64,000 nt of DNA, taken from positions 62,001 to 126,000 of the forward strand of contig JAJDWA010000062.1 of the NCBI GenBank assembly GCA_022825825.1. Reading direction: 5' to 3'. Every line of letters begins with the position of its first letter. The first letter of the stretch is position 1. The translations under genes were made by a program, and so were the position numbers. The notes below the pieces were generated by a model, which did no database searches, was not told the origin of the DNA, and was given only the letters and a program-made list of their open reading frames with translations. This stretch comes from Candidatus Poribacteria bacterium. GTDB taxonomy: Bacteria > Poribacteria > WGA-4E > WGA-3G. Below, in pieces: positions 1 through 9,206 of this stretch.

Positions 1-2
1 GG

Positions 3-647
3 ATTGGGACAGACGAGGCTGGAAAAGGTGATTACTTTGGTCCGCTTGTTGTTGCAGGAGTTTATGTAAACGCTGAATGCCGTGATGATTTTTTGGATAT
101 GGGTATTACTGATGGAAAAAAGATTTCCAATCTACGCGTTCGTAAACTTGCCGATTTGATGTGGAAGCATCACGAACAACACATTGTTGTCGTGGAAAAA
201 ATGCCAAAGGAGTACAATTCTTTTTACGAAACTCTCAAAGAGCACGGTCAGAACCTAAATACGATGCTTGCAAAACTACATGTTAAGGTCATCCAAACGC
301 TTGCAAATCGAATGGGAGCGAAGCACGCGCTCGTGGATAAATTTGCAAGTAATGATGTTATCACACCACAGTTGACACAACGAGATATAAGGATAAAACA
401 GGAAACTAATGCAGAAAGAGATATCGCGGTCGCTGCCGCTTCGGTTATAGCACGCGATGCTTTCCTAAGAGGTATAGAATCGTTATCCAAAAAATATGAA
501 TTGCCATTACCGAGGGGAGCATATCGGGTTACGGACGCAGGAAAAGAATTCATCAAATTACACGGCGCTGAAGCACTACGGAACGTTGCAAAACTCCATT
601 TTAGTTTAACAAAGGTCGTTCTCTATCCAGAATCAGAACGTCTTTAG
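3..647 (+). CDS. rnhC: Ribonuclease HIII, 5' truncated by the window edge
   Basis: The enzyme cleaves the RNA strand of RNA-DNA hybrids in the cytoplasm. The reading frame is open from base 3 and begins with GTDEAGKGDYFGPLVVAG, the RNase HIII form of the RNase H2 active-site motif (RNase HII usually has GIDEAGRG). Further acidic catalytic candidates are the D of ALVDKFAS and the E of TNAERDIAVAAAS, which match the usual positions in the family. About 214 residues of catalytic domain are present; the start codon and the N-terminal TBP-like domain expected in RNase HIII lie outside the window. It ends 20 bp before thiI on the same strand. The choice of HIII over HII rests on the motif alone but is quite specific. 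Confidence 0.9.
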   Translation: MGTDEAGKGDYFGPLVVAGVYVNAECRDDFLDMGITDGKKISNLRVRKLADLMWKHHEQHIVVVEKMPKEYNSFYETLKEHGQNLNTMLAKLHVKVIQTLANRMGAKHALVDKFASNDVITPQLTQRDIRIKQETNAERDIAVAAASVIARDAFLRGIESLSKKYELPLPRGAYRVTDAGKEFIKLHGAEALRNVAKLHFSLTKVVLYPESERL

Positions 648-667
648 CAATGTAAGGATTAATAACG

Positions 668-1855
668 ATGTCTCATACCGAAAAGTTTTTTGTTATTCAT
701 TACGCTGAAGTTGGACTCAAAGGAAAAAATAGAATATTTTTTGAGAAGAAACTTGCACGAAACATTAAGCTGTCGTTGCGCGGCACAGGCTATGCAGAAG
801 TCCAAAGACTTCACGATAGAATCGTTGTTCATCTTAAGCAAGGGACAGATATTGCTGAAATTGAAAAACGACTGCGCCGGGTTATGGGGATCGCACATTT
901 TGAACTGGTCCACCGTGCCCCCAAAAATATTAAGGCAATTAAAGACATCGCTTTGCAGCTAACAACAGGAATGTCTTTTGAGACACTTAAAGTTGAAACG
1001 AAACGTTCCGACAAAACCTTTCCACTCACTTCGCCCGAAGTAAGTGCGGAAGTAGGGGGACACCTGATTCAACAGACTGGCAAACGCGCAGATATGCACA
1101 CACCTGATCTACGCTTATGGATAAATATATCACATAACGATGTCTATATCTACACGGATAAACTTCAAGGAATTGGAGGATTACCGGTCGGGGTCAGCGG
1201 TAAAGTGCTGGTAATGCTTTCCGGTGGAATAGATTCTCCTGTTGCTGCATGGCAAATGATTAAACGCGGCGCGAAAGCCGTTTTTATCCATTTCTACAGT
1301 TATCCCTACACAGATAAAGCATCTTTGGAAAAGGTGATGGAATTGACCCGTATCTTGTCAGAACCGAATTATCGTAGTGTAATCTATCTGGTTCCATTTG
1401 CAGACCTTCAACAAATTATCGTTACAGAAACACCTGCACCGTTTCGAGTTTTGCTGTATCGGCGTATGATGACACGTATTGCACAGCGAGTTGCAGCGCT
1501 TGTCGACGCTGAAGCACTTGTTACAGGAGAAAGTCTTGCACAGGTGGCGTCACAAACGCTTCCCAATCTTCGGGTAATTGAAGCAATCGCAGATATACCA
1601 ATTCTCCGCCCGCTTATCGGTGATGATAAGGCTGATATTATCGCAAAAGCTGAACAGATAGGTACTTTTAAGGTGTCTACACTTCCACATCAGGATTGTT
1701 GTTCTCTCTTTGTGCCGAAGCATCCCGCAACGCACGCATCACTTGCAGATTTAGACAAGGCAGAGGCAGGTCTTGATATAGCAACACTTGTTGAAATAAC
1801 AATGAACAGGATTGAAAAGGAAATTGTTAGTTTTTCTTATGAAGATGACAGTTGA
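668..1855 (+). CDS. thiI: tRNA 4-thiouridine synthase ThiI, without rhodanese domain
   Basis: ThiI adenylates tRNA uridine 8 and transfers sulfur to make 4-thiouridine; in many bacteria it also supplies sulfur for thiazole synthesis. An N-terminal ferredoxin-like plus THUMP region (about residues 5-165, with YAEVGLKGKNRIFFE near the start) precedes the PP-loop SGGIDS at 185-190. The motif QDCCSLFVPKHP near residue 345 matches the cysteine region of Bacillus-type ThiI. At 395 residues it ends there and lacks the C-terminal rhodanese domain of the E. coli enzyme, so another persulfide donor is probably used. AAGGA lies 12 bp before the ATG. It probably shares a transcript with the RNase HIII gene. 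Confidence 0.95.
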   Translation: MSHTEKFFVIHYAEVGLKGKNRIFFEKKLARNIKLSLRGTGYAEVQRLHDRIVVHLKQGTDIAEIEKRLRRVMGIAHFELVHRAPKNIKAIKDIALQLTTGMSFETLKVETKRSDKTFPLTSPEVSAEVGGHLIQQTGKRADMHTPDLRLWINISHNDVYIYTDKLQGIGGLPVGVSGKVLVMLSGGIDSPVAAWQMIKRGAKAVFIHFYSYPYTDKASLEKVMELTRILSEPNYRSVIYLVPFADLQQIIVTETPAPFRVLLYRRMMTRIAQRVAALVDAEALVTGESLAQVASQTLPNLRVIEAIADIPILRPLIGDDKADIIAKAEQIGTFKVSTLPHQDCCSLFVPKHPATHASLADLDKAEAGLDIATLVEITMNRIEKEIVSFSYEDDS

Positions 1856-1928
1856 CATAGACTTCGAACAGAAAAGGAACTGTTAACTGAAAGCCGAACG
1901 GCAGCAACCGAAAACCGATTGTAATATC

Positions 1929-2927
1929 ATGGAAAGAATCTTGCTCATTCGCCTCAGTTCACTCGGAGATATTGTACTGACAACCCCAGCGATCCGAGCG
2001 ATTCGCGCCCATTTTCCCAACGCGTATATTGCGATGTTAGTTGCAAAACAATCAGCGGATATCCTCCAACAAAACCCACATCTTAATGAGATAATTGAGT
2101 TTAATAGGTCAGCCAAAGATAAGGATACGGGAGAAATGCTGCGGATTATCCGTATCTTACGCCAACGAAAATTTGCTCTTACATTTGACTTTCAACGTAA
2201 GTTCCGGACAGAATTGCTAATGTATTTCAGTGGCGCCTCCGAACGAGTCGGCAAAGGCAAACTTTGTACTATTCGTGTTCATGAAAAGGGTAACAAACAT
2301 GCAACGGAACACTATTTTGATCTGTTACATGCAGCCGGAATTCCAGCTGAAAACTGTCAATTGGAAATGTTTCTCACAAAAACTGAACGAACAGACGCCT
2401 GTTACGCTTTTGAGGAAGCAGGTGTGAGGGAAATGCAGTTGAAAGTGGGACTATTTCCGGGCGCAGGGTGGAAGCTACGAGAATGGATGCCGGAACGTTT
2501 CGCATCCATTGGTGATAGACTTGTTCAGCACTTCAACGCACAAGTGATTATTTTTGGAGGTCCAAAGGAAAATGAACTTGTACATTCAGTTGCAAACTTG
2601 ATGAACGGCCCAGCGATACTTTTTGCTGGCACACTTCAGATTCGACAGTTAGCAGCATGTATTGAAAAGTGCGACCTCTTTCTCACAAACGACACCGGTC
2701 CGATGCACATTGCATCTGCAGTGGGAACCCCTACCGTGGCACTATTTGGCCCCGGAAACCATATCCGATTCCAACCTCTCGGTGATTTACATACTATCAT
2801 TCGTCATGATGTGCCATGCAGTCCGTGTAAACAGTTTACAGATAAATGTAAAGATAATATCTGTATGAAACAGATTACGGTAGATGAAGTATGGGATTCT
2901 ATCTGCCAGATTCTTGATCAGTGTTGA
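1929..2927 (+). CDS. Glycosyltransferase family 9 (ADP-heptose:LPS heptosyltransferase-like)
   Basis: GT9 enzymes transfer heptose or related sugars from nucleotide donors to the growing LPS core at the cytoplasmic face of the inner membrane. The N-terminus ILLIRLSSLGDIVLTTPAIR is the classic WaaC/WaaF/WaaQ start. Donor-site motifs follow: FPGAGWKLREW, FGGPKENEL and LTNDTGPMHIASAVGTP with ALFGPG. The C-terminal CSPCKQFTDKC...C pattern is common in GT9 proteins of many phyla. Length, 332 residues, is normal. No signal peptide is seen, as expected. Presence of the gene suggests a diderm envelope. The exact sugar and acceptor cannot be told from sequence. The 3' end faces the WD40 gene on the other strand, with 35 bp between the stops and no clear terminator. 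Confidence 0.88.
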   Translation: MERILLIRLSSLGDIVLTTPAIRAIRAHFPNAYIAMLVAKQSADILQQNPHLNEIIEFNRSAKDKDTGEMLRIIRILRQRKFALTFDFQRKFRTELLMYFSGASERVGKGKLCTIRVHEKGNKHATEHYFDLLHAAGIPAENCQLEMFLTKTERTDACYAFEEAGVREMQLKVGLFPGAGWKLREWMPERFASIGDRLVQHFNAQVIIFGGPKENELVHSVANLMNGPAILFAGTLQIRQLAACIEKCDLFLTNDTGPMHIASAVGTPTVALFGPGNHIRFQPLGDLHTIIRHDVPCSPCKQFTDKCKDNICMKQITVDEVWDSICQILDQC

Positions 2928-2962
2928 ATTAGGGTAAAGATTCAACTTAGACTATTGTAGTT

Positions 2963-4846
2963 CTACTGTTTTGGCACATCCCACAAAAGCACCGTTCCGT
3001 CCCTACCCGAACTTGCGATTGTCTTGCCATCAGGTGAAAACGTAGCTGAAAAGACTGTGCCGATATGTCTTGAAAAAGTAGTAATGATGTCCCCTGTGGT
3101 AGCATCCCACAAAATCACTGTAAAACTGTTCCCGCCTCCCCCAACGATCATTTTTCCATCAGGTGAATACGCAAGTGAATTGACAAAAGAGGTATGTTTG
3201 GTAAGTGTGGTTTTTGCGTTTCCTGTGGTAGCATCCCATAGCTGGACTTCTCCCTCACCACTTCCACTAACGATAGTTTTTCCATCAGGTGAAAATGCGA
3301 CTGAAAGAACACGTGCGGTGTGTCCGTTAAGGATTGCTTTGACATCTTGCGTCGCAGCATCCCACAAACGTAAAGTCTTGTCAGAACTTGCGCTCACAAT
3401 GGTTTTGCCGTCAGGGGAAAATGCAACTGAACGGACTTCGTCGGTATGACCAACGAGTAAGGCTTTGCGTTTATTTGTTGTCAAATCCCACAAACATAAG
3501 TCGTTACCACTACCGTTCACAACAGTTTTTCCATCGGGGGAATAGGCAACTGAATAGACAGCACCAGTACCTTTGGTAAGTGTGGTTTGATGTTCGGTTG
3601 TGGTGACATTCCACAACCCTAAATTGCCATCATATTCTCCCGCTGCAATAGTTTTCCCATCGGGGGAATAGGCGAACGAATCAATGACATCTGCAAAAAG
3701 CATGAACGTGAGATGTCCTGTCTGTGCATTCCACAAACACAAGTGATTTTCAGATTCATCACTTGCGATAGTTTTTCCATCAGGTGAATACGCAACGTTG
3801 AAAACAGCACCAAAATGTTCAATCAGCGTAGTTTTAAGTTTTCCTGTCTGTGCATCCCATATTTTTACGGTCGCGTCATCCTCACTCACACTCGCTACCG
3901 TGGTGCCGTTAGGCGAAAACACAGCGTACTTGACTGCACCGGTATGTCCAAACAGCGTAGTCTTGAGTTTTCCTGTGGTTGCATCCCACAATCCTACGAT
4001 CTTGTCTTTTCCTGCACTTGCGATAGTTTTTCCATCAGGTGAATACGCAACTGAAAGCACATCGTCTAAATGTCCAGCAAGGGTTGTACGGATCTGCTTT
4101 GAATCGACATCCCATAGAACTATGTTTTTGTCTTTTCCTGCACTTGCGATAGTTTTTCCATCAGGTGAATACGCAACTGAAAGCACATGATGACGGTGAC
4201 CAGTAAGTGTATCTACTTTTTCTCCTGTTGCTGTATCCCACATATAAATTGAATGGTTTCTCCAATTACCTGCACTTGCGATAGTTTTTCCATCGGGGGA
4301 ATAAGAAAGTGATTTGATACTACCACGAGGATACGCAAATTTAGTTTCTTGTTCACCTGTAGAGATGTCCCACAAATACAAATAATGATCCCTTCCTCCG
4401 ACAATAGATTTTCCATCAGAGGAAAACGCAATTGAATGCACACTCCCTAATTCGCCTCTAAGCGTAGTCTTTAGTTCCCCTGTAGTAGCGTCTATTATGC
4501 GCAAGGGTTGATGATTTAGATTTTCACCGCCACATGCGATAGTTTTTCCATTAGGAGAATATGCAATACAACGTCCCCATTCGCTGGAATGTTTATTGAA
4601 CAACTTAAGTTCTTTACCAGTTTCTGCATCATAAATCCATATTCCAATTGTAGTACAAACTGCTAACTGTGTGCCATCTGGAGAATACGCTATATTCCCA
4701 ATTAGCATACCTTTGCCAAGACGCGCTTTAGCACCTTTGGGAAGGCCCCATTGTGAATAATCTTGGGCAAGAACGGTTGTTGAATGGCTCGTTAAAAAGA
4801 GAATTGTGAAAAAAAGTAAACCAATAACGAAAGGTCTTGCTTTCAT
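2963..4846 (-). CDS. Secreted WD40-repeat protein with 14 blades
   Basis: This 627-residue protein starts with a signal peptide (charged MKARPF, a hydrophobic stretch, then VLAQD as likely cleavage region). The rest is a run of 14 WD40 units, each with a variant of SVAYSPDGKTIASAG followed by LWDATTGK. Fourteen units fit two seven-bladed propellers side by side. Between signal peptide and first blade is the segment YSQWGLPKGAKARLGKG, shared with the WD40 proteins at 33406 and 62409 and more distantly with that at 46150. There is no dockerin or C-terminal sorting module; the last residues are LLWDVPKQ. The SD AAGGAG precedes the ATG. The likely role is an extracytoplasmic interaction scaffold; partners are unknown. 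Confidence 0.9.
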   Translation of the reverse strand: MKARPFVIGLLFFTILFLTSHSTTVLAQDYSQWGLPKGAKARLGKGMLIGNIAYSPDGTQLAVCTTIGIWIYDAETGKELKLFNKHSSEWGRCIAYSPNGKTIACGGENLNHQPLRIIDATTGELKTTLRGELGSVHSIAFSSDGKSIVGGRDHYLYLWDISTGEQETKFAYPRGSIKSLSYSPDGKTIASAGNWRNHSIYMWDTATGEKVDTLTGHRHHVLSVAYSPDGKTIASAGKDKNIVLWDVDSKQIRTTLAGHLDDVLSVAYSPDGKTIASAGKDKIVGLWDATTGKLKTTLFGHTGAVKYAVFSPNGTTVASVSEDDATVKIWDAQTGKLKTTLIEHFGAVFNVAYSPDGKTIASDESENHLCLWNAQTGHLTFMLFADVIDSFAYSPDGKTIAAGEYDGNLGLWNVTTTEHQTTLTKGTGAVYSVAYSPDGKTVVNGSGNDLCLWDLTTNKRKALLVGHTDEVRSVAFSPDGKTIVSASSDKTLRLWDAATQDVKAILNGHTARVLSVAFSPDGKTIVSGSGEGEVQLWDATTGNAKTTLTKHTSFVNSLAYSPDGKMIVGGGGNSFTVILWDATTGDIITTFSRHIGTVFSATFSPDGKTIASSGRDGTVLLWDVPKQ

Positions 4847-4884
4847 TATCTAAAACTCCTTGTGGAATATCTATAATTTGGTGG

Positions 4885-5937
4885 TTAACCACATGCCGCT
4901 TCAAAAACACGAAAATGATTTCCGCCCAACACTTTCTGAATTGCTGCATCCGAGTAGCCGCGTTCGCTTAAGCCTTCGGTGATTCGGGGGAATTCGGTTG
5001 CATCTTTGAGAAGATCACCGCCACCATCAAAATCTGAACCGATGCCAACATGGTCAAGCCCAGCAACATCAATTGCATATTCTACATGATTGAGAAGTTG
5101 TGCAAAGGGTGGTGTTTTTTTCCAACCATCTTCTGTGATAAATCCCGGTACAAACGTTATCCCTACTACTCCACCGTTGACCGCAATTGCCTTAAGTTGT
5201 TCGTTAGTCAAATTACGAGAATGATTACACAACGTTTTGCAGTTACTATGAGAAGCAATGACAGGTGCATCTGATATATCCAATACGTCCCAGAACCCGC
5301 GTTCGCTGATGTGCGACACGTCAACCAGCATGCCAAGTTTATTCATCTCTTTAACTAACTGGACTCCAAATTTCGTTAAACCGCCACCAGTTTCTCCTTC
5401 ATCATTCCCTGTTGATGCCCACGTATTTGGATTATGCGTCAACCCAATTGAGCGGACACCAAGTAGATACAGGGACCGCAGAATATTCAAACTACGTTCT
5501 ACAGCCTCACTGTTTTCAATGGCAAGCACAGCAGCGAGCTTGCCTTCAGTCTTTGCCTTGTGAATATCTGCTGCATTCCGAACGATGCAAATATCAGAGG
5601 GATTTGCTACCACCTCTGCATCGAACCAACCGAAAGCGTCTAACGCATAAGAGAGATGGTTCTTCCATGCTCGCGTTACATCAACAGCAAAAAACGCTAC
5701 ATCAATTCCACCCTGCCGCATTTTTGGAATATTGAGTTGAATGCCGATGGCGTCCTCTTCAGGCGGCACCCGTCCACGTAGGTAAGCTATAGTACCACTG
5801 TGCTGATCAGGGTTTTTAGCATGTTCGTCTGCAAGGCTAACGTTGCCACGGCGGATATGTGCTACGATGGCATCGTTATGGGAATCAATTACAAGAGACT
5901 GAGTATGTAAATCAAGAATAGACATAGATACCGACAT
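4885..5937 (-). CDS. Membrane dipeptidase family (peptidase M19, renal dipeptidase-like)
   Basis: M19 enzymes are binuclear-zinc dipeptidases related to human renal dipeptidase; bacterial members hydrolyse dipeptides, often with a D-residue. Visible metal-site motifs are VIDSHND near residue 17 (H and D ligands), the region LAIENSEAVE that should supply the bridging glutamate, PVIASHSNCKTLCNHSRN with the later histidines, and HVGIGSDFDGGGDL with the C-terminal aspartate. Length 350 residues is usual. No signal peptide is visible, so a cytoplasmic location is likely. The SD AAGGAA lies about nine bases before ATG. It is upstream of, and co-directional with, the WD40 gene at 2963. The substrate is not predictable. 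Confidence 0.92.
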   Translation of the reverse strand: MSVSMSILDLHTQSLVIDSHNDAIVAHIRRGNVSLADEHAKNPDQHSGTIAYLRGRVPPEEDAIGIQLNIPKMRQGGIDVAFFAVDVTRAWKNHLSYALDAFGWFDAEVVANPSDICIVRNAADIHKAKTEGKLAAVLAIENSEAVERSLNILRSLYLLGVRSIGLTHNPNTWASTGNDEGETGGGLTKFGVQLVKEMNKLGMLVDVSHISERGFWDVLDISDAPVIASHSNCKTLCNHSRNLTNEQLKAIAVNGGVVGITFVPGFITEDGWKKTPPFAQLLNHVEYAIDVAGLDHVGIGSDFDGGGDLLKDATEFPRITEGLSERGYSDAAIQKVLGGNHFRVFEAACG

Positions 5938-5997
5938 TCACATGTTCCTTCATTTTAATTCAAAATTTGATAGTTGCACAACTCAAATTCTTTGAGT

Positions 5998-7131
5998 TCA
6001 GATAAGATCAATACAGTAAATCTGCCGTGAGTCTTCATGCACAGAATCAAAGGTAATTGTCTTTCCATCTGATGACCAACGCGGATGCAAATCGCACCTA
6101 ATATCACCGCTGAACTGTTCATCATGATGGAATTTCCCGATTATAATTTTCCGATTTTCAGCAATATGATAGAGCAAAAGTTCTGCTATACGTTCAGAGC
6201 CCCGCGGATAAGTATCGCAGAGCAGCCATTGTCGATCAGGTGAAAACGAAGCGTGTCCATCGTTCGGTAAAACACCTCGTCCGAGCGGTTTAAAATTTTG
6301 CATGCCATCGGTAAATTCAACGAAACCCATTTCATCCACTATATCGGAAGAGACAAGGATTTGCGTTGGGGTTTTCCAATCAAAGTGCGAAACGCGATAA
6401 CCAAATGGAATCTGCATCTCCAAATCAGATCCATCTGGATCGACCGTCCATAGCGATGAGTAAAAACCTTTTTCGTGTCTAACGCGGCAAAAAAATAGAA
6501 CCCGAGTTCCATCCGTATTAAAAAGTACATGATTAAACCATGTACGTCCATCTGCCAGTCTTTCATCGCTAACTGTTGAAATAACGTCAGCTATTGAAAG
6601 CACAAGTTTTGATGCTCCATCTTGAAGGTCAAGCAAGTATAAACCATCATCTTCTGGTTGTGCCTCAATTTCAGTTGGTTCGATTTCACTTGCATACCCT
6701 ACAACACTACGACAAAGTGCCATACGTTGATAGTTCAATCCTATAGCGATAGGTGCTGTAGGTGAGACAGCCGCAATAGCACCATGAATCGTACGAATCT
6801 CTTTTGTCTTTGGGTTCAACGCACGTGATACAAGCCTCCCATCCTCCCAATCGTTAAAAGTAAATTCCTCGCCTATCCAATGCATCATGCTTCCTTGTTG
6901 TAGGTTGAAAGCAAAAGTTTGGGTATAAGGTATAAAGTTTTGTGTTTCACGATCTACAAGCCCGACACTTGCAATATCCGATGCTATAGGGCGATGTGTA
7001 TGAAAGTCTGTTTCTAAAGCGAGGTGGTATTGACCTGATTTGTCCCATGGATTAATGCCGTAGTATCCAAAAAAATGGTGTTTCGGTGAAACTGTTAGCC
7101 GACTAACTTTTGAGTTAAATTTAGAAGACAT
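5998..7131 (-). CDS. Uncharacterised beta-propeller protein (TolB / oligogalacturonate-lyase-like fold)
   Basis: I do not recognise a named family with certainty. The 377-residue protein has no signal peptide and shows weak propeller repeats typical of TolB or PD40-type blades: HASFSPDRQWLLCDTYPRG, LHPRWSSDGKTITFDSVHED and TRVLFFCRVRHEKG. It opens with a distinctive segment, HHFFGYYGINPWDKSGQYH, which resembles N-termini of oligogalacturonate lyase-like propellers. A blade containing NHVLFNTDGTRVLFF is followed by LWTVDPDGSD. The fold assignment is moderately secure; an enzymatic role is speculation. It lies 60 bp upstream of the M19 dipeptidase on the same strand and diverges from the PP2C gene. 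Confidence 0.6.
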   Translation of the reverse strand: MSSKFNSKVSRLTVSPKHHFFGYYGINPWDKSGQYHLALETDFHTHRPIASDIASVGLVDRETQNFIPYTQTFAFNLQQGSMMHWIGEEFTFNDWEDGRLVSRALNPKTKEIRTIHGAIAAVSPTAPIAIGLNYQRMALCRSVVGYASEIEPTEIEAQPEDDGLYLLDLQDGASKLVLSIADVISTVSDERLADGRTWFNHVLFNTDGTRVLFFCRVRHEKGFYSSLWTVDPDGSDLEMQIPFGYRVSHFDWKTPTQILVSSDIVDEMGFVEFTDGMQNFKPLGRGVLPNDGHASFSPDRQWLLCDTYPRGSERIAELLLYHIAENRKIIIGKFHHDEQFSGDIRCDLHPRWSSDGKTITFDSVHEDSRQIYCIDLI

Positions 7132-7216
7132 ATAAACTACCCAATTTGCTAATTTGAAACAAAATTACTTAATTTGCGTTAATAGTATACAGCATAAAGG
7201 GAAGGGCTTTGATTCG

Positions 7217-7951
7217 ATGAACTTTATAGCAAAAACAGACATCGGTGCTCTTAGAGAAAGAAACGAAGATACATATTTTTTCGACGATGAGAATCGATTA
7301 TTTGCGATCGCGGACGGTATGAGTGGACATGCTCGGGGCGATATTGCGAGTCGGCTTGCGCTTCAAATCTTTGAGGAGTGGGTTGCTAAAACCCCTATTC
7401 CTGCAGGTGATTTAGGCCCCATCAAAAGACTCGATATCTTAGAAAAACTCGCCACCGAAGCGAATCGTCGCGTCTACGTGATGAGGCAAGACTCTAATCA
7501 GTACAATAGGATGGGAACCACCCTTACTGCAGGCTTTGTTACGCCAAGCTACTTAGCTTATGTCCACGTCGGTGATAGTCGGTTATATGTCCTCCATAAC
7601 GATGTTCTTACACAAATTACAACTGATGATTCGTTAGTTCAAAAAATGATCGAAGAAGGCGAGATCACACCTGAGGAAGGACGTGTCCATGCAAAACGGA
7701 ACATCATTACAAAAGCTATCGGTTTAGCAGAAAAGGTTTCACTCACTACAGACATTTGCCCTCTCTCCGCTGGTGACATCATCCTTGCGTGTACCGATGG
7801 CTTGCACGATTTAATTATCGACGATATCGAAACTCGTAATATTATTGCCTCAGCACCTACACTTGAAACAGCCTGTGATAACCTGATTAGTAAAGCTCTC
7901 GCTTATGGAGGAACGGATAACGTCACTGTCCTCCTCACTACTGTTGATTAG
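7217..7951 (+). CDS. PP2C-type serine/threonine protein phosphatase (PrpC/Stp-like)
   Basis: It is a cytoplasmic metal-dependent phosphatase that reverses Hanks-type kinase phosphorylation. All PP2C motifs are present: RERNEDTYFF, ADGMSGHARGD (metal-binding Asp and Gly), GTTLTAG, VHVGDSRLY, CTDGLHDLI and GGTDNVTVLL. The flap segment between GDSRLY and CTDG carries MIEEGEITPEEG and the NIITKAIG motif of the bacterial PrpC subgroup. I chose the ATG at 7217, giving 244 residues, because GGAAGGG lies just upstream and the homologous region begins there; an in-frame ATG at 7154 would add 21 residues without similarity. Its expected partner, a Ser/Thr kinase, is not in the window. Confidence 0.93.
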   Translation: MNFIAKTDIGALRERNEDTYFFDDENRLFAIADGMSGHARGDIASRLALQIFEEWVAKTPIPAGDLGPIKRLDILEKLATEANRRVYVMRQDSNQYNRMGTTLTAGFVTPSYLAYVHVGDSRLYVLHNDVLTQITTDDSLVQKMIEEGEITPEEGRVHAKRNIITKAIGLAEKVSLTTDICPLSAGDIILACTDGLHDLIIDDIETRNIIASAPTLETACDNLISKALAYGGTDNVTVLLTTVD

Positions 7952-7957
7952 TTATGC

Positions 7958-7985
7958 GGTATATTCTGCATTAAGCAGAATAACC
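7958..7985. terminator. Stem-loop between convergent genes
   Basis: The palindrome ATATTCTGC-attaa-GCAGAAT, extended by GGT/ACC at its base, lies seven bases after the PP2C stop and 20 bases before the rsfS stop on the other strand. Its position suits a bidirectional terminator, but there is no T-run on either side, so the function is uncertain. Confidence 0.4.
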
Positions 7986-8005
7986 ACGCGTAACAACGCC
8001 TATTG

Positions 8006-8455
8006 TTAGGATTGGTCCTCTCTGTCTGTTGAAACAAGCCCCAACACCATTTCATCTTCATCATATTCTTCTGGCTCTTCCAATAAAGGAATTTCATCCA
8101 TTTCCGGTAGTTCTACATGTGGAGCTTCTGCCCATAAACGCTCCAGACTATAGTAAGAACGTCTCTCTTCCAAAAAGATATGTACGACGAAATCAACATA
8201 ATCTAATAGAATCCAATCTGCTTTTTGAGCCCCTTCTTGATGCCATGGTTGTTGATTCCAGTTTAATTCAAGTTCTTCCAAGATTGCTTCTGAAATACCT
8301 TCAACTTGTACATCAGACATACCGCTGAAAATTGCGAAATAGTCAGTAAAACAATCTAATTCGCGAAGATCAAGAATTATAGGATTCTGCGCGCGTCGGC
8401 TCACAGCCGCTGATGCAGCAGCCTTTACTATTTCTAATGTATTATTTGTTGTCAT
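8006..8455 (-). CDS. rsfS: Ribosome silencing factor RsfS with an acidic C-terminal tail
   Basis: RsfS binds ribosomal protein L14 and blocks subunit joining when nutrients are scarce. Family hallmarks are ILDLRELDCFTDYFAIFSG, the region DVQVEGISEAI, ADWILLDYVDFVVHIF and YYSLERLWAEAP. The ATG at 8455 is chosen because GGAGA lies eight bases upstream; the frame could also open at a TTG at 8470. The conserved domain ends near residue 115; a further 35 residues, rich in Glu and Asp (EMDEIPLLEEPEEYDEDEM), form an extension that RsfS proteins usually lack. It is the last gene of the nadD-yacG-yqeK-rsfS run, a common arrangement except for yacG. Confidence 0.93.
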   Translation of the reverse strand: MTTNNTLEIVKAAASAAVSRRAQNPIILDLRELDCFTDYFAIFSGMSDVQVEGISEAILEELELNWNQQPWHQEGAQKADWILLDYVDFVVHIFLEERRSYYSLERLWAEAPHVELPEMDEIPLLEEPEEYDEDEMVLGLVSTDREDQS

Positions 8456-8556
8456 CAGATGGGTCTCCAAGTAAAATGAAGGCGTTCATAAGTTCCGTCT
8501 CGATGTCCAGTTTGAAAGTCCACAAAACATTTGAGCGTGGAAAAAAACTCCAAGAC

Positions 8557-9204
8557 TCAGGATGTAATATTCACCAAGTACGCATTATAAGTTAGGATAG
8601 TGTTTGGATGAATTATCCAGCCTTTCTGAAGAAGAAAATCAATCTTATAACGGGCGACACTATGGACTGCTTTATCTAAGTCTATTTCTGCGAATTTCCT
8701 CACCTGAGCAGCTTCCTTATATTCTCGTGTCGGTTCTATAAAATCTGCAACATATATCAATTTTGCCGTTAATCCCATTGATGCGTTACCTGTTGTGTGG
8801 TTTCTGATCGCTTCAAGAATCTCCAAATCGGTTATGTTGAATAATTCAATTGCGTACTTTACCCCGACAATCGCATGTAGTAACGCAGGCATTATTTTTT
8901 CGATTGGGTCAAGTTCAATTTCATAGTTTGCTGCGGCAGTGTACAACTGATCGTCACTCATCCATTTTACGACATCATGCAACAGTGCCGCTAAATTAGT
9001 TTTCCATACATCGGCATGATGACATAGCGCTAATCCTACTGCTGTTTCCTGAACAGATAAAACGTGTTCGTAACGTTCTGGGGTGAGTTTTTCTGAAAGA
9101 TAGCGTTGAATTTCTATAGATTTTGGGTGATCTCTGAGTTCTGTTAATGTAGAAAATGATGATTCAGAATTTCTGTTTACCAAAAAAGATTTATTCAATG
9201 TCAT
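8557..9204 (-). CDS. yqeK: HD-domain hydrolase YqeK (likely diadenosine tetraphosphatase)
   Basis: YqeK proteins are HD-superfamily phosphohydrolases; characterised members split Ap4A symmetrically to ADP. Visible metal ligands are H in ERYEHVLSVQETAVGLA, the HD pair in LLHDVVKW, H in LLHAIVGVKYA, and the region AIRNHTTGNASMG with YVADFIEPTREY, all characteristic of YqeK. The protein has 215 residues, about 25 more at the N-terminus than usual. The ATG follows the yacG stop by two bases, so translation is probably coupled. A 101-bp gap separates it from rsfS. Gene order nadD, yqeK, rsfS is conserved in many bacteria and supports the assignment. Confidence 0.92.
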   Translation of the reverse strand: MTLNKSFLVNRNSESSFSTLTELRDHPKSIEIQRYLSEKLTPERYEHVLSVQETAVGLALCHHADVWKTNLAALLHDVVKWMSDDQLYTAAANYEIELDPIEKIMPALLHAIVGVKYAIELFNITDLEILEAIRNHTTGNASMGLTAKLIYVADFIEPTREYKEAAQVRKFAEIDLDKAVHSVARYKIDFLLQKGWIIHPNTILTYNAYLVNITS

Positions 9205-9206
9205 GT

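Noticed and set aside
3798..4190. Plus-strand open frame of 130 codons with internal repeats
   Set aside because: It is the complement of WD40 blade repeats in the gene at 2963; the periodicity comes from that gene.
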